DNA from: Sporocytophaga myxococcoides DSM 11118
GTDB taxonomy: Bacteria; Bacteroidota; Bacteroidia; Cytophagales; Cytophagaceae
DNA length: 64,000 nucleotides
NCBI RefSeq assembly: GCF_000426725.1
Contig: NZ_KE384560.1
Span: 124,001-188,000, forward strand
Direction of reading: 5' to 3'
A model generated the notes under the pieces. It saw only the letters and a program-made list of their open reading frames with translations. It was not told where the DNA came from and ran no database searches. Below, piece by piece: positions 1 through 9,376 of this stretch (positions within the stretch are counted from its first letter, which is position 1; each line of letters begins with the position of its first letter). The translations under genes and the position numbers were made by a program.

Positions 1-659
1 GTGGTCAGAGATGCACAACTACAAGAAGAATAATCGTACATGAAAATGTATATGATGTTGTAAAAAAGAGATTGAAAAAGATTTATAATGACCTTCCGAT
101 TGGTAATCCTTTTAAACAAGGTATTTTAGTAGGACCACTGATTGACAAGGCTGCAACTGAGAATTATCTGGCAGCACTTAAAAAAGTCGTTAAAGAAGGC
201 GGAAAGCTCGTAACAGGTGGAACTGTTATCGAAAGCAAAGACTACCATACTGGTACTTATGTATATCCAGCATTGGTAGAGGCAAAGAATGAATTTTCAA
301 CTGTTCAGGAAGAAACATTTGCTCCTATACTATATCTGATTAAGTATTCAGGGCCTGTGACTGAGGCGATAAGAATCCAGAATGATGTGAAACAAGGATT
401 GTCTTCTTCAATTTTTTCAAATGATATCAGAGAAACTGAAACATTTCTTTCACATTTTGGTTCTGACTGTGGTATCGCCAACGTGAATATAGGAACTTCC
501 GGCGCAGAAATTGGCGGAGCATTTGGAGGAGAGAAGGAGACAGGAGGAGGGAGAGAGTCAGGTTCAGATGCGTGGAAAGTTTATATGCGAAGACAAACCA
601 ATACAATCAATTTTAGCTCAAAACTACCTCTGGCTCAAGGGATCAAGTTTGATTTATAG
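1..659 (+). CDS. ALDH7-family aldehyde dehydrogenase, C-terminal part (5' truncated)
   Basis: The reading frame is open from base 3 to the stop at 657-659, so the gene begins upstream of the window. A TTG at 72 is only an internal codon. The first visible residues read GQRCTTTRR, which is the catalytic cysteine motif of the ALDH7 (antiquitin, aminoadipate-semialdehyde dehydrogenase) group. The late motif [10 protein letters not shown] and the glycine-rich segment [18 protein letters not shown] follow, as expected of the NAD-dependent catalytic and oligomerisation parts. ALDH7 enzymes oxidise aldehydes such as aminoadipate semialdehyde or piperideine-6-carboxylate in the cytoplasm. The substrate cannot be fixed from this fragment. 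About 218 residues are visible of a usual 500 or so. Confidence 0.88.
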   Translation, partial: GQRCTTTRRIIVHENVYDVVKKRLKKIYNDLPIGNPFKQGILVGPLIDKAATENYLAALKKVVKEGGKLVTGGTVIESKDYHTGTYVYPALVEAKNEFSTVQEETFAPILYLIKYSGPVTEAIRIQNDVKQGLSSSIFSNDIRETETFLSHFGSDCGIANVNIGTSGAEIGGAFGGEKETGGGRESGSDAWKVYMRRQTNTINFSSKLPLAQGIKFDL

Positions 660-739
660 GTACCTGAGTAAAATTATTCTTTTGAAGTGTCCATTTTGTT
701 TTTAATTTAGCGAGATATTTAAAAAAGTTAAGATTTTTT

Positions 740-1153
740 ATGGCTTCCAATGGAAAGAAGTATTACGCTGTAATGCTTGTTGATGACAACGAAATCGATA
801 ATCTAATCAATCAGAAGATGATTGAAGCCGCTAATATCTGCGAGCACATTTTCGTACATTCGGGAGCAAAAAGCGCAATAGAGTTTTTGAAAAATATTGA
901 AAAGCTCGCAAAAGGCCCGCTGGATCTTTATCTTCCTGAAATCATTTTTCTGGATATTGACATGCCTCTGATGGATGGTTTTCAATTTCTGGATGAATTC
1001 GAAAAATTGAGCGACAGTATTAAGGCTCACAGCAAGGTGATCATGCTAACTTCCTCTCTGAATCCTCAGGATATGAATAAGGCGAAGAAAAATCAATATG
1101 TCTTAAAATACATCAATAAACCTTTAACTCAGGAGAATCTAAAAAAACTTTAG
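740..1153 (+). CDS. Single-domain response regulator (REC)
   Basis: This 137-residue protein is a receiver domain with no output domain. The acidic pair is D15-D16, the phospho-acceptor is D72 in FLDIDMPLMDG, the switch threonine is T104 and the conserved lysine is K127 in INKPL. Such stand-alone receivers pass phosphate between proteins or dock onto partners, as CheY and Rcp1 do. No histidine kinase lies in the window, so the partner is unknown. It is convergent with the next gene, with only 6 bases between the stops, and a perfect hairpin covers its stop codon. Confidence 0.88.
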   Translation: MASNGKKYYAVMLVDDNEIDNLINQKMIEAANICEHIFVHSGAKSAIEFLKNIEKLAKGPLDLYLPEIIFLDIDMPLMDGFQFLDEFEKLSDSIKAHSKVIMLTSSLNPQDMNKAKKNQYVLKYINKPLTQENLKKL

Positions 1154-1159
1154 ATTCTC
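1133..1159. terminator. Hairpin between convergent genes, overlapping a stop codon
   Basis: An 11-bp perfect stem (1133-1143 with 1149-1159) encloses a 5-base loop. It includes the TAG of the response regulator and abuts the stop of the reverse-strand gene. The flanking T-runs are weak, so efficient intrinsic termination is inferred, not shown. Confidence 0.5.
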
Positions 1160-2599
1160 TTAAGTTAATCTGTTTATAAAGTCCTCGTCCAGCTTCAGAT
1201 ATTTCAATGGTGAGAAATACGGAGGATTGATGGCTTTTATTTTTTGGATATATCCCTGAATTTTTCCTGACTTGCTCTTCTTTACATCATTCAATGATGT
1301 CTTTAATATTTTTGTAAATAAAAGGATATGAACGCAGTTTCCTTTGCCCAATAATCTTACCTGGCGTTGTATGCTGTTTACAAGCTGATTAAATAAATCA
1401 TAATCCTTCATCAGGCAATATTGTAATGCTAGGAATAGCTTTATCTCCAATTGAGTGTATGGATACTTTTTCAGACTCAGGTCATTCAGCATGTTATTTA
1501 CATACTTTGCCGCTTCATCATATTTGTCTCCATAGTAACAGGATATAGCACGGTAAAGTACATAGATGATATATTGAGGAACGTTGTTCTTGTCGATATC
1601 AAAATCTTCGAAAATGGATTTATTTTCTTCATATAATAAATTCTCATTTTCCAGACGCATATGTCTTTCCAGTTTTGTCAGAAGAAACTGGGGAGTAAAA
1701 GTGTACAGGTTGTAATTAGAAATAAAGATTGCTGCCGTCTCATTGACCTCTTCATAATATTTTTCGGCTTTTCTGTATACCGCAACATTGGTGTAGTATT
1801 CAAGCTTCAGATATTCAAAAACCAGTTTTAAATGATAGTAGATCGGATCTAGGTAATAAGAATCGAAGATAGTTTGAACCTTATCAAATATATCTTCAAT
1901 AGGGTCTTGCTGACCTTCCGAATTAATGCTCTTTTCTACAAATAACCAGTGGTAGATGTTCAGGCAAGACATGTAAATATAAAGACGGTGCGACTGATAA
2001 AGATTGGAAACATTCTCCAGCTCTTTTTTCAATAATGTCAATCCCAGTTTTTCAGTCTCGTCGTAAGTGAGGAAGTATACTCCCAGTTTCTTAAAATACT
2101 CAGCAAGCAGATCTTCTGCTTTATCAACAGCTAGCATATAGGCTACGTGTCTGTTATAAAGCTGAGAATAGTTAAATTGATCAGGGCTGTTGATCTGAAG
2201 TTTTTTCAGAGTCTTATAAATGATTGTCAACTCATTTGAAAGATCATAATCGAGCAATTCTTTTTCGAGTTTTCTTAATGTCGCAAGCGCAATCGCCTTC
2301 TTTTTGGTAAAAACTATTTCGTTAATTGTGGCTACTTTTTTCAAAAGGGTAGTCCTTGGACTTTCCATCTGATGAAGCAGGTATTCCTCAATTTTCTGAT
2401 TAAGTCTGGAGCGTAAAGTGTAATATGCATTGGTATTAACATCCAACTCCTCCATAATTTTTGTGTCAGATAATTGCTTTTCCCTCATAAATTTGAGGAG
2501 ATAAGCAGACTTTTCTGCATTACTTTCAATCAGGGAATCATAAATAGAATTATAATTCTTGGGTGAAAGCTGTTTTATAATATTCTTGAGCTTTGACAT
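1160..2599 (-). CDS. Helical protein of unknown function with possible N-terminal HTH
   Basis: I do not recognise this 479-residue protein. It has no signal peptide and looks almost fully alpha-helical and cytoplasmic, rich in Leu, Tyr, Lys and Glu. Residues about 40-70 (KIMEELDVNTNAYYTLRSRL) could form a helix-turn-helix. The rest, with paired Tyr/Ala helices (for example YRAISCYYGDKYDEAAKYV near residue 350), resembles a degenerate tetratricopeptide solenoid. That would suit a protein-binding regulator. The ATG at 2597-2599 is the first good start. It converges on the response regulator gene, so a functional link is possible but not shown. Function is left open. Confidence 0.75.
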   Translation of the reverse strand: MSKLKNIIKQLSPKNYNSIYDSLIESNAEKSAYLLKFMREKQLSDTKIMEELDVNTNAYYTLRSRLNQKIEEYLLHQMESPRTTLLKKVATINEIVFTKKKAIALATLRKLEKELLDYDLSNELTIIYKTLKKLQINSPDQFNYSQLYNRHVAYMLAVDKAEDLLAEYFKKLGVYFLTYDETEKLGLTLLKKELENVSNLYQSHRLYIYMSCLNIYHWLFVEKSINSEGQQDPIEDIFDKVQTIFDSYYLDPIYYHLKLVFEYLKLEYYTNVAVYRKAEKYYEEVNETAAIFISNYNLYTFTPQFLLTKLERHMRLENENLLYEENKSIFEDFDIDKNNVPQYIIYVLYRAISCYYGDKYDEAAKYVNNMLNDLSLKKYPYTQLEIKLFLALQYCLMKDYDLFNQLVNSIQRQVRLLGKGNCVHILLFTKILKTSLNDVKKSKSGKIQGYIQKIKAINPPYFSPLKYLKLDEDFINRLT

Positions 2600-3043
2600 T
2601 TGATTTTCCTGGGGGATAAGGATGTTATCACGCTTAAACTTGTCAAATCTACTAAAAAAAACATCGACTGGAAAGAGAAAAACCTTTAAAAGTTACATTT
2701 TTAAGGTTCAAGCGGAAAGTTCCAGGAAGAATGTAATTTTTAGAAAATGAAATAATGGAAATTAAAGTAAGAAAACACGGTGAAAATGAGTTATGTAAGA
2801 TTGGTGTAATGGGCCTTTTATCAAATAATCTCATAAAAATATTAACGTACAATAATTTAGATATTATTTTTTTATACGCTTAAAAATGGAAAAAGGTAAA
2901 CAACGTCTGAAATTTTAATTTCAAGTTTGGCTGAAAATGTCACTTTTTTTTATGCGGAAATCATGAATCTCGAAAGCACAATTATAAAAATAGTAATAAT
3001 TCAGTGTGCAGAAACTGTTAGGTTTGGGGTTGCTGTAAAAAAC
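2600..3043. other. Intergenic stretch with no recognised gene
   Basis: This AT-rich region lies between the start of the helical protein and the tRNA-Ala terminator. A 66-codon reverse-strand frame (2652-2852) lacks any protein-like pattern. It probably holds the promoter of the upstream reverse gene. I see no RNA gene in it. Confidence 0.4.
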
Positions 3044-3070
3044 AAAAGCCCCTGAACTTCAGGAGCTTTT
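3044..3070 (-). terminator. Rho-independent terminator downstream of tRNA-Ala
   Basis: A 13-base arm (3044-3056) pairs with 3058-3070 with a single G-U, and in the reverse direction it is followed by a T-rich run. It lies just after the 3' end of the tRNA gene. Confidence 0.7.
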
Positions 3071-3072
3071 TG

Positions 3073-3146
<74 letters not shown>

Positions 3147-3192
3147 GTTTGCGCTGCAAATATATTAAAAAGGCAGAATAAACAAGAAATCT

Positions 3193-3738
3193 TTAGTTTA
3201 ATATCCTGACCGCTTTCACAAACCGCGGATGATAATAATCCGAATATAGGTCATCTTCAATAACCCCCATTTTGGTTGTTGAATGAATGAATTTGACACT
3301 GTTGCTCTTTACCTCTGTAACAAGACCAACATGGTTTATTTTATTTCCACCTTTATTATCGCTAAAGAATAGAAGATCGCCTTCTTTGACTTCTCCTATT
3401 TTTACAGTTTTTCCAAATTCGCTTTGGGCCGTTGAGGTCCTGGGTAGAGTAATCTCAATTGTTTTGTAGGAATTGCAAACCAGACCTGAGCAATCAATGC
3501 CTGATTTTGTTGTTCCTCCATACTTGTAGTGGGTACCAAGATATGATCTGGCAGAAGTGATTACCTGATGAGCCTTGTCTTCACTGGCCTTATCGGTTTT
3601 TACTATCTTAGTATTCGAATGATGATTTTTCGCGGATATACTTTGTTTCGATGACTTACAGGAAACCATCGCAGCAACAAAAATCGTTGAGAATAAGATT
3701 GGGTTAACTACTGTTTTGATAACTTTGAAGAAATGCAT
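3193..3738 (-). CDS. NlpC/P60-family cell-wall endopeptidase, lipoprotein
   Basis: This 181-residue protein starts with a lipoprotein signal whose lipobox ends at C27 (MVSC). The C-terminal NlpC/P60 (C40) domain, about residues 55-181, has the nucleophile C83 in DCSGLV, H136 in NHVGLV and the third polar residue H152. Members cut the D-glutamyl-diaminopimelate bond in peptidoglycan stems, and a lipidated form should act in the periplasm at a membrane. The residues after the lipid cysteine (KSSKQS) are not acidic, so there is no surface-export signal. It is divergent from the FAD oxidase gene 44 bases away, so the two promoters are back to back. Confidence 0.92.
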   Translation of the reverse strand: MHFFKVIKTVVNPILFSTIFVAAMVSCKSSKQSISAKNHHSNTKIVKTDKASEDKAHQVITSARSYLGTHYKYGGTTKSGIDCSGLVCNSYKTIEITLPRTSTAQSEFGKTVKIGEVKEGDLLFFSDNKGGNKINHVGLVTEVKSNSVKFIHSTTKMGVIEDDLYSDYYHPRFVKAVRILN

Positions 3739-3782
3739 ACCAAAGTTTTTGTAAATTTAATAGAATAAAATAAAGGGCTACA

Positions 3783-5180
3783 ATGAATACGCAAACGATT
3801 ACGGAAAATTTTATTGATGAGTTGGTAAAAATTACTGGCCCTGAGTTTGTGTTCACAGATTCTGAATCATTGGAAAAATATGGTCAGGATGAGACAGAAG
3901 ATCTTGTTTTTCTCCCTCATGTGGTTGTGAAGCCTGCCAATCCTCAGGAAATCAGTTTGATAATCAGGCTTGCCAATCAACATAAAATTCCTGTTACACC
4001 CAGAGGTGCTGGTACTGGCTTGAGTGGTGGAGCATTGCCTGTTGAAAAGGGGATTCTTCTTTCTACAGAAAGACTTAATAAGATTATTTCCATAGATGAA
4101 AAAAATTTTCAGGCTACTGTGGAGACTGGGGTTGTGACTCAAATATTTCAGGAAGCAGTAATTGCTAAGGGCCTGTTTTACCCTCCTGACCCTTCAAGCA
4201 GAGGAAGCTGTTTTATCGGAGGAAACCTTGCAGAGTCTTCAGGGGGGCCGAAAGCAGTAAAATACGGTGTTACCAAAGATTACGTATTGAACCTTGAAGT
4301 GGTTTTGCCTACAGGGGAAATTATCTGGACGGGTGCCAATGTATTGAAAAATGCAACCGGATATAACCTCACGCAACTAATGATTGGAAGTGAAGGTACA
4401 CTCGGTATTATAACAAAAGTAGTTTTCAGGCTTATACCTCACCCTCCTAAAGACATTGTAATGCTTATTCCTTTCAGATCTTCAGAACAGGCTTGTGAGG
4501 CTGTTAACACAATATTGCATACAGGTGTAAGACCTTCAGCACTTGAGTTCATGGAAAGAGATGCTATTGAATGGAGTGTTAGATATCTCAATTTAGATTT
4601 GGATCTTCCTCAAGATGTTGAAGCTCATCTTCTGGTAGAGGTAGATGGAAATGATCTTGACTTGCTTTCTCGTGATGCTGAAAAAATTTATGAAGCTGTA
4701 AGTGGCTTTGACATTTATGAGCCTTTGTTTGCAGATTCGGCACAACAAAAGGAAGACTTATGGAAAGTCAGAAGAAATGTTGGTCATGCAGTAAAGTCAA
4801 ACTCAATATATAAAGAAGAAGATACTGTTGTTCCCAGAGCGGAGTTGCCTGCGCTTATTAAAGAAATTAAAAGAATTTCCAATAAATATAATTTTAAGTC
4901 TGTTTGCTATGGACATGCCGGGGATGGTAATCTGCATGTAAACATTGTAAGAGGAAATCTGAGTGAAAAAGAATGGAATGAAAATATTCAGGAAGGTATT
5001 AAAGAATTATTCAAATATACAGTTGCAGTTGGTGGTACAATCTCTGGAGAGCATGGTATTGGCTACGTTCAGCGTCCTTATATTGAAATAGCGATTGGAG
5101 AAAAACAGCTGGAGTTGATGAGAGAGATCAAAAAAGCTTTTGATCCCAATGGAATTTTAAACCCGAATAAAATTTTTTAA
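3783..5180 (+). CDS. FAD-linked oxidase of the GlcD / D-lactate dehydrogenase type
   Basis: This 465-residue protein has the two-part VAO fold. The FAD-binding half (about 35-215) carries PRGAGTGLSGG and PPDPSSRG-SCFIGGNLAESSGG. The C-terminal FAD-oxidase half carries CYGHAGDGNLHVNIV and SGEHGIG, and ends in the family signature FDPNGILNPNKIF. Such enzymes oxidise 2-hydroxy acids such as glycolate or D-lactate. The exact substrate cannot be read from sequence. No GlcE or GlcF partner lies beside it, which favours a single-subunit D-lactate dehydrogenase. The next gene starts 19 bases after its stop, so co-transcription is possible. Confidence 0.9.
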   Translation: MNTQTITENFIDELVKITGPEFVFTDSESLEKYGQDETEDLVFLPHVVVKPANPQEISLIIRLANQHKIPVTPRGAGTGLSGGALPVEKGILLSTERLNKIISIDEKNFQATVETGVVTQIFQEAVIAKGLFYPPDPSSRGSCFIGGNLAESSGGPKAVKYGVTKDYVLNLEVVLPTGEIIWTGANVLKNATGYNLTQLMIGSEGTLGIITKVVFRLIPHPPKDIVMLIPFRSSEQACEAVNTILHTGVRPSALEFMERDAIEWSVRYLNLDLDLPQDVEAHLLVEVDGNDLDLLSRDAEKIYEAVSGFDIYEPLFADSAQQKEDLWKVRRNVGHAVKSNSIYKEEDTVVPRAELPALIKEIKRISNKYNFKSVCYGHAGDGNLHVNIVRGNLSEKEWNENIQEGIKELFKYTVAVGGTISGEHGIGYVQRPYIEIAIGEKQLELMREIKKAFDPNGILNPNKIF

Positions 5181-5199
5181 GTCAAAGGATATACTTTAA

Positions 5200-7101
5200 A
5201 TGTGTGGAATAACAGGAATATTTGCCTATAACCAGATCGGAAGCTTGTACATGATCAACCTTGTAAAGGCAATGAACAAGCTTGAAAACAGAGGGCCTGA
5301 CTGGAGAGGGAGTTATATAGATGATACATTTGGTTTAGGCCATAGAAGGTTATCAATTATAGATACCAGCAGAAACGGCGATCAGCCGATGAAAGATGAA
5401 ACCGGAAGGTACATTCTGGTATATAACGGGGAGGTCTTTAACTATCAGGAACTAAAGACAGGCCTTATTAATAAAGGTGTTTCTTTCAATTCTAATTCAG
5501 ACACTGAAGTTTTACTAAAGCTTTTGATTTATGAAGGACCTGGATGTCTCCAAAAGCTAATCGGTTTTTTTTCCTTTGCACTGCTTGATTTAGAAGAAAA
5601 TTCAATACTGCTGGCAAGAGACAGGTTTGGAGTAAAACCTTTATACTATTATGAGGATGATGATAAGTTCCTGTTTGCTTCGGAGCTGAAGTCTTTACTA
5701 GCTTATAATATTGAACGACATGTAGATAATACTGCTGTGCTGCAATATCTGCAGTTTGGTTTTATTCCGGCACCACATTCAATTATTAAAGGAGTTAAAA
5801 AACTTGAGCCTGGCACCTATCTGAATGTAAAGAAAAGAGATTTAAGGATTCACAGATATTATGATCTATCTGAAAAATCAGTTCCGGTAACTGATTCCTA
5901 TGATGCAGCAAAGCAGAAGATCATCGAATTACTTGATGATTCTGTGAAGAAAAGGATGATCTCAGATGTCCCTCTGGGGGCTTTTCTGAGTGGAGGGATA
6001 GATTCTTCGGTCATCGTTGCATTGGCTAGCAATCATAACAAATATCTGAATACCTTTTCAATTGGCTTTAAGGATGAGCCATTTTTTGACGAGACAAAGT
6101 ATGCGAAACTTGTTGCGGATAAATTTCAGACAAATCATACTGTATTTACACTAACCAATGAAGACCTACTTGAAGAGGTCTATAATGTGCTGGATTATAT
6201 AGATGAACCATTCTCCGATTCATCGGTCCTTCCATTGTATATTTTGAGCAAACGCACATCCAAGAAGATGAAAGTCGCGTTGTCAGGTGATGGAGGAGAC
6301 GAGGTGTTTGGTGGATACAATAAACATTTTGCGGATTACAAGATTAGGCAGGGAGGTTTTCTGATGAATGCTGCTACTGCTTTATTACCATTGCTTAAGC
6401 AATTACCATCTTCCAGGAATTCTCCTTTTTATAATAAGGTCCGTCAGGCAATTAAGCTTGCAGAAGGGGCGAGGCTGAAAGATGCAGACAGGTATTTGCT
6501 TTGGTGTTCATTAAATAATGAAGCGACATTGAAAGGAATATTTACAGAAAACTTTTGGGCAGAGGCAGGAGTAGGGGAGTTGGGGCAGAGAAATAAATAT
6601 TATCAAAGATTTTTCAAAGGAAAGCCGGACATCAACCAGGTGCTTTTGTCGGATATAAATTTTGTACTTCCAAACGATATGCTGTTCAAAGCAGATATGA
6701 TGTCTATGGCCAATAGTCAGGAAGTCAGAAGTCCATTCCTGGACCATCGTCTCGTTGAATATGTAAATGGCTTGCCCTCATCCTATAAGATCGGCGAATC
6801 TATGCAAAAAAGAATTTTGCAGGATGCCTTCAAGGAGGTCTTGCCTAAAGAACTCTACCGCCGGCCTAAGCAAGGATTTGACGTTCCAATGATGAAGTGG
6901 TTCAAATTTGAGTTGCGTCCATTGATCAAGGAACAACTGCTTGAAGACGAATTTATTAGGGAGCAGGGAATTTTTTCTCCAGAGTATATTAAAGGAGTAA
7001 AAGAGCAGCTTTTTGGGGGAAAAGCCTTAGATCAGGATAAAGTCTGGAATTTACTGGTTTTCCAATACTGGTATAGAAAATACATTTTCAGATATAATTA
7101 A
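5200..7101 (+). CDS. asnB: Glutamine-hydrolysing asparagine synthase
   Basis: The 633-residue protein begins MCGITGIF, with C2 as the glutaminase nucleophile, so the ATG at 5200 is certain. The class II glutamine amidotransferase domain (2 to about 200) has RGPD, GHRRLSIID and the RDRFGVKPLYY segment. The synthetase domain has the ATP-pyrophosphatase loop SGGIDSS at 264-270 and LSGDGGDEVFGGY. It transfers ammonia from glutamine to aspartate, or to a related carboxylate. AsnB paralogues are common at the start of surface polysaccharide loci, where they may amidate a uronic acid. Its place before gmd suggests that role, but ordinary asparagine synthesis is not excluded. Confidence 0.9.
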   Translation: MCGITGIFAYNQIGSLYMINLVKAMNKLENRGPDWRGSYIDDTFGLGHRRLSIIDTSRNGDQPMKDETGRYILVYNGEVFNYQELKTGLINKGVSFNSNSDTEVLLKLLIYEGPGCLQKLIGFFSFALLDLEENSILLARDRFGVKPLYYYEDDDKFLFASELKSLLAYNIERHVDNTAVLQYLQFGFIPAPHSIIKGVKKLEPGTYLNVKKRDLRIHRYYDLSEKSVPVTDSYDAAKQKIIELLDDSVKKRMISDVPLGAFLSGGIDSSVIVALASNHNKYLNTFSIGFKDEPFFDETKYAKLVADKFQTNHTVFTLTNEDLLEEVYNVLDYIDEPFSDSSVLPLYILSKRTSKKMKVALSGDGGDEVFGGYNKHFADYKIRQGGFLMNAATALLPLLKQLPSSRNSPFYNKVRQAIKLAEGARLKDADRYLLWCSLNNEATLKGIFTENFWAEAGVGELGQRNKYYQRFFKGKPDINQVLLSDINFVLPNDMLFKADMMSMANSQEVRSPFLDHRLVEYVNGLPSSYKIGESMQKRILQDAFKEVLPKELYRRPKQGFDVPMMKWFKFELRPLIKEQLLEDEFIREQGIFSPEYIKGVKEQLFGGKALDQDKVWNLLVFQYWYRKYIFRYN

Positions 7102-7142
7102 TTAATTTACTATTTTTGAAAATAGTTTAAATTAAATAGTGG

Positions 7143-7216
7143 CTTTTGGTATTACCAAAGGTCAGAATATAAATATTTTAAAACAGGAGAGGGACTTTCA
7201 GCGTAAGGTTGAAAGT
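7143..7216 (+). promoter_or_regulatory. gmd leader with two small hairpins
   Basis: The 131-base gap before gmd holds a 6-bp stem with a 3-base loop (about 7145-7159) and a 7-bp stem (about 7194-7215, ACTTTCA with TGAAAGT). They could be a leader structure or a weak terminator of asnB. No known riboswitch is recognised. Confidence 0.3.
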
Positions 7217-7232
7217 TTCGATATTTTAAAAA

Positions 7233-8345
7233 ATGAAAAAAGCTTTAATTACTGGAATTACAGGTCAGGATGGTGCATATCTGGCAGAACTTCTTCTTAA
7301 AAAAGGTTATGAAGTTCATGGAATAAAGAGAAGAACATCTCTTTTTAATACAGACAGAATCGATCACCTTTACATGGATCCCCATGAAAAGAATGTTAAT
7401 CTGAAGCTTCATTACGGCGATCTTACAGATTCAACAAACATCATCAGGATTATCCAGGAAGTACAACCCGACGAGATTTACAATCTTGGTGCGATGTCGC
7501 ACGTGAAGGTTAGTTTTGAAACTCCTGAATACACTGCAAATGTTGACGGGCTGGGTACATTGAGGATTCTGGAAGCAGTTCGTTTATTAGGGTTGACGGA
7601 GAAAACTAAGATCTATCAAGCTTCTACTTCTGAGCTTTACGGTTTGGTACAAGAAGTTCCTCAAAGTGAAAAAACCCCTTTCTATCCAAGATCTCCATAC
7701 GCAGTAGCTAAAATGTATGGTTACTGGATCACAGTAAACTACAGAGAAGCTTATAATATGTTCGCGGTAAATGGTATCCTGTTTAACCACGAATCTCCTC
7801 TAAGAGGTGAAACTTTCGTAACAAGAAAAATCACAAGAGGGGTTGCACGTATTGCACTAGGCCTTCAGGATAAACTTTATCTCGGCAACCTTGATGCTAA
7901 AAGGGACTGGGGGCATGCTAAAGATTATGTAGAGGCAATGTGGCTGATGCTTCAGCAGACAAAACCTGAAGACTTTGTAATTGCCACCGGTATTACAACT
8001 ACAGTAAGAGACTTTGTAATCCTTGCATTTAAAGAAGTGGGTATAGAACTTGAGTTCAAAGGTAAAGGAGTTAAAGAAGTTGCAAAGGTTAAGTCCTGCT
8101 CTAATAAGGCCTTCCAGTTGAAAAAAGGAACAGAGGTTTTAGCAGTTGATCCGATGTATTTCAGACCTACCGAAGTAGAACTATTAATCGGAAACCCAAC
8201 TAAGGCTAAGAAAAAACTTAAATGGAAGCCTCAGTATAATTTAAAGTCTTTAGTTAAGGAAATGGTAAAATCGGATGTTGAACTATTTAAGAGAGACGAA
8301 TATCTGAAACAAGGCGGACATAAGATTCTGAATTATTTTGAATAG
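7233..8345 (+). CDS. gmd: GDP-mannose 4,6-dehydratase
   Basis: This full-length, 370-residue short-chain dehydrogenase has the nucleotide loop TGITGQDG at 7-14, [11 protein letters not shown], the catalytic set T132, E134, Y156 and K160 (YAVAK) and the family block [16 protein letters not shown]. It removes water from GDP-D-mannose to give GDP-4-keto-6-deoxymannose, the first step to GDP-L-fucose, in the cytoplasm. The stop at 8345 sits 1 base before the ATG of fcl, so the two are one operon. No enzyme for making GDP-mannose is in the window. Confidence 0.97.
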   Translation: MKKALITGITGQDGAYLAELLLKKGYEVHGIKRRTSLFNTDRIDHLYMDPHEKNVNLKLHYGDLTDSTNIIRIIQEVQPDEIYNLGAMSHVKVSFETPEYTANVDGLGTLRILEAVRLLGLTEKTKIYQASTSELYGLVQEVPQSEKTPFYPRSPYAVAKMYGYWITVNYREAYNMFAVNGILFNHESPLRGETFVTRKITRGVARIALGLQDKLYLGNLDAKRDWGHAKDYVEAMWLMLQQTKPEDFVIATGITTTVRDFVILAFKEVGIELEFKGKGVKEVAKVKSCSNKAFQLKKGTEVLAVDPMYFRPTEVELLIGNPTKAKKKLKWKPQYNLKSLVKEMVKSDVELFKRDEYLKQGGHKILNYFE

Positions 8346-8346
8346 T

Positions 8347-9273
8347 ATGCAGAAGGACAGTAAAATTTTTGTTGCCGGGTCGAGGGGAATGGTAGGTTCT
8401 GCCATTGTAAGGAAGCTGCAGAAGGAAGGATTCTCCAACCTGGTCCTTAGAACCTCTAAGGAGCTGGATCTAAGAGATCAGAAGCAGGTGCAGGATTTCT
8501 TTGAAAAGGAAAAACCTGAGTATGTATTTCTTGCTGCAGCCAAAGTAGGAGGAATATTGGCCAACAACACTTACCGGGCAGATTTTATCTATGAAAACCT
8601 GATGATACAGAATAATGTGATTCATCAGGCCTATGTACATAAGGTGAAGAAGCTGATGTTTCTGGGCTCTTCCTGTATTTATCCAAAACTGGCGCCCCAG
8701 CCTTTAAAGGAAGAAAGTCTTTTAACAGGTTTACTTGAGTATACTAACGAACCTTATGCAATTGCTAAAATTGCTGGAATAAAGATGTGTGAAGCATACA
8801 GAGATCAGTATGGATGCAATTTCATTTCTGTAATGCCTACTAATCTTTATGGTCCTAATGACAATTATGACCTTAAGAATTCTCACGTATTACCTGCACT
8901 GATCAGAAAGTTTCACACTGCAAAAAAGGAAGCTCAGGAGACTGTTGAGATATGGGGAACCGGTTCTCCAAAGAGGGAGTTCCTTCATGTGGATGACCTT
9001 GCGGATGCATGTTTCTTTTTGATGCAAAACTATAATGAAAAAGGATTTCTGAACATCGGAGTAGGGGATGATATCACTATCAAAGACCTTGCGCTACTTG
9101 TCAAAAAGATTGTTGGCTTTGAAGGAGAGTTGGTTTTTGATACATCTAAACCTGATGGAACACCAAGGAAATTAATGGATGTAGGCTGCCTTAATGGTTT
9201 GGGCTGGAAGGCAAGTATTCCTCTTGAAGAAGGAATTGCTTCTGTGTATAGTGAGGTCAAATCAATATTGTAG
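8347..9273 (+). CDS. fcl: GDP-L-fucose synthase
   Basis: The protein has 308 residues from the ATG at 8347. A TTG at 8338 would overlap gmd and is less likely. It has the Rossmann loop [11 protein letters not shown], the GSSCIYP block with S108 and C110, and Y137/K141 in YAIAK, all hallmarks of the epimerase-reductase that turns GDP-4-keto-6-deoxymannose into GDP-L-fucose with NADPH. It follows gmd directly, which supports the assignment. The likely consumer of the product is the GT11-like fucosyltransferase encoded at 22694. Confidence 0.96.
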   Translation: MQKDSKIFVAGSRGMVGSAIVRKLQKEGFSNLVLRTSKELDLRDQKQVQDFFEKEKPEYVFLAAAKVGGILANNTYRADFIYENLMIQNNVIHQAYVHKVKKLMFLGSSCIYPKLAPQPLKEESLLTGLLEYTNEPYAIAKIAGIKMCEAYRDQYGCNFISVMPTNLYGPNDNYDLKNSHVLPALIRKFHTAKKEAQETVEIWGTGSPKREFLHVDDLADACFFLMQNYNEKGFLNIGVGDDITIKDLALLVKKIVGFEGELVFDTSKPDGTPRKLMDVGCLNGLGWKASIPLEEGIASVYSEVKSIL

Positions 9274-9281
9274 ATAATTGG

Positions 9282-9323
9282 AACGCCGCCTGTAGCTTAT
9301 AATTAAAAGTGCAGGTGGCGTTT
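9282..9323 (+). terminator. Terminator after fcl
   Basis: An 11-bp stem (AACGCCGCCTG with CAGGTGGCGTT, one G-U) has a loop of about 20 bases and is followed by T-rich sequence. It closes the gmd-fcl unit. Confidence 0.7.
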
Positions 9324-9376
9324 ATCTTTTTATTATTTTTTTGTGTAATAAAATAAATCCACCTCAGAGTTATAAA

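Noticed and set aside
72-659. Complete small gene starting at TTG 72
   Set aside because: The frame is open upstream to the window edge and the preceding residues hold the ALDH catalytic cysteine motif, so it is a truncated gene.
2652-2852. 66-codon reverse-strand frame
   Set aside because: It has no protein-like pattern, no clear start context and lies in a promoter-type AT-rich stretch.
7143-7216. Riboswitch before gmd
   Set aside because: The hairpins are short and match no known aptamer core.
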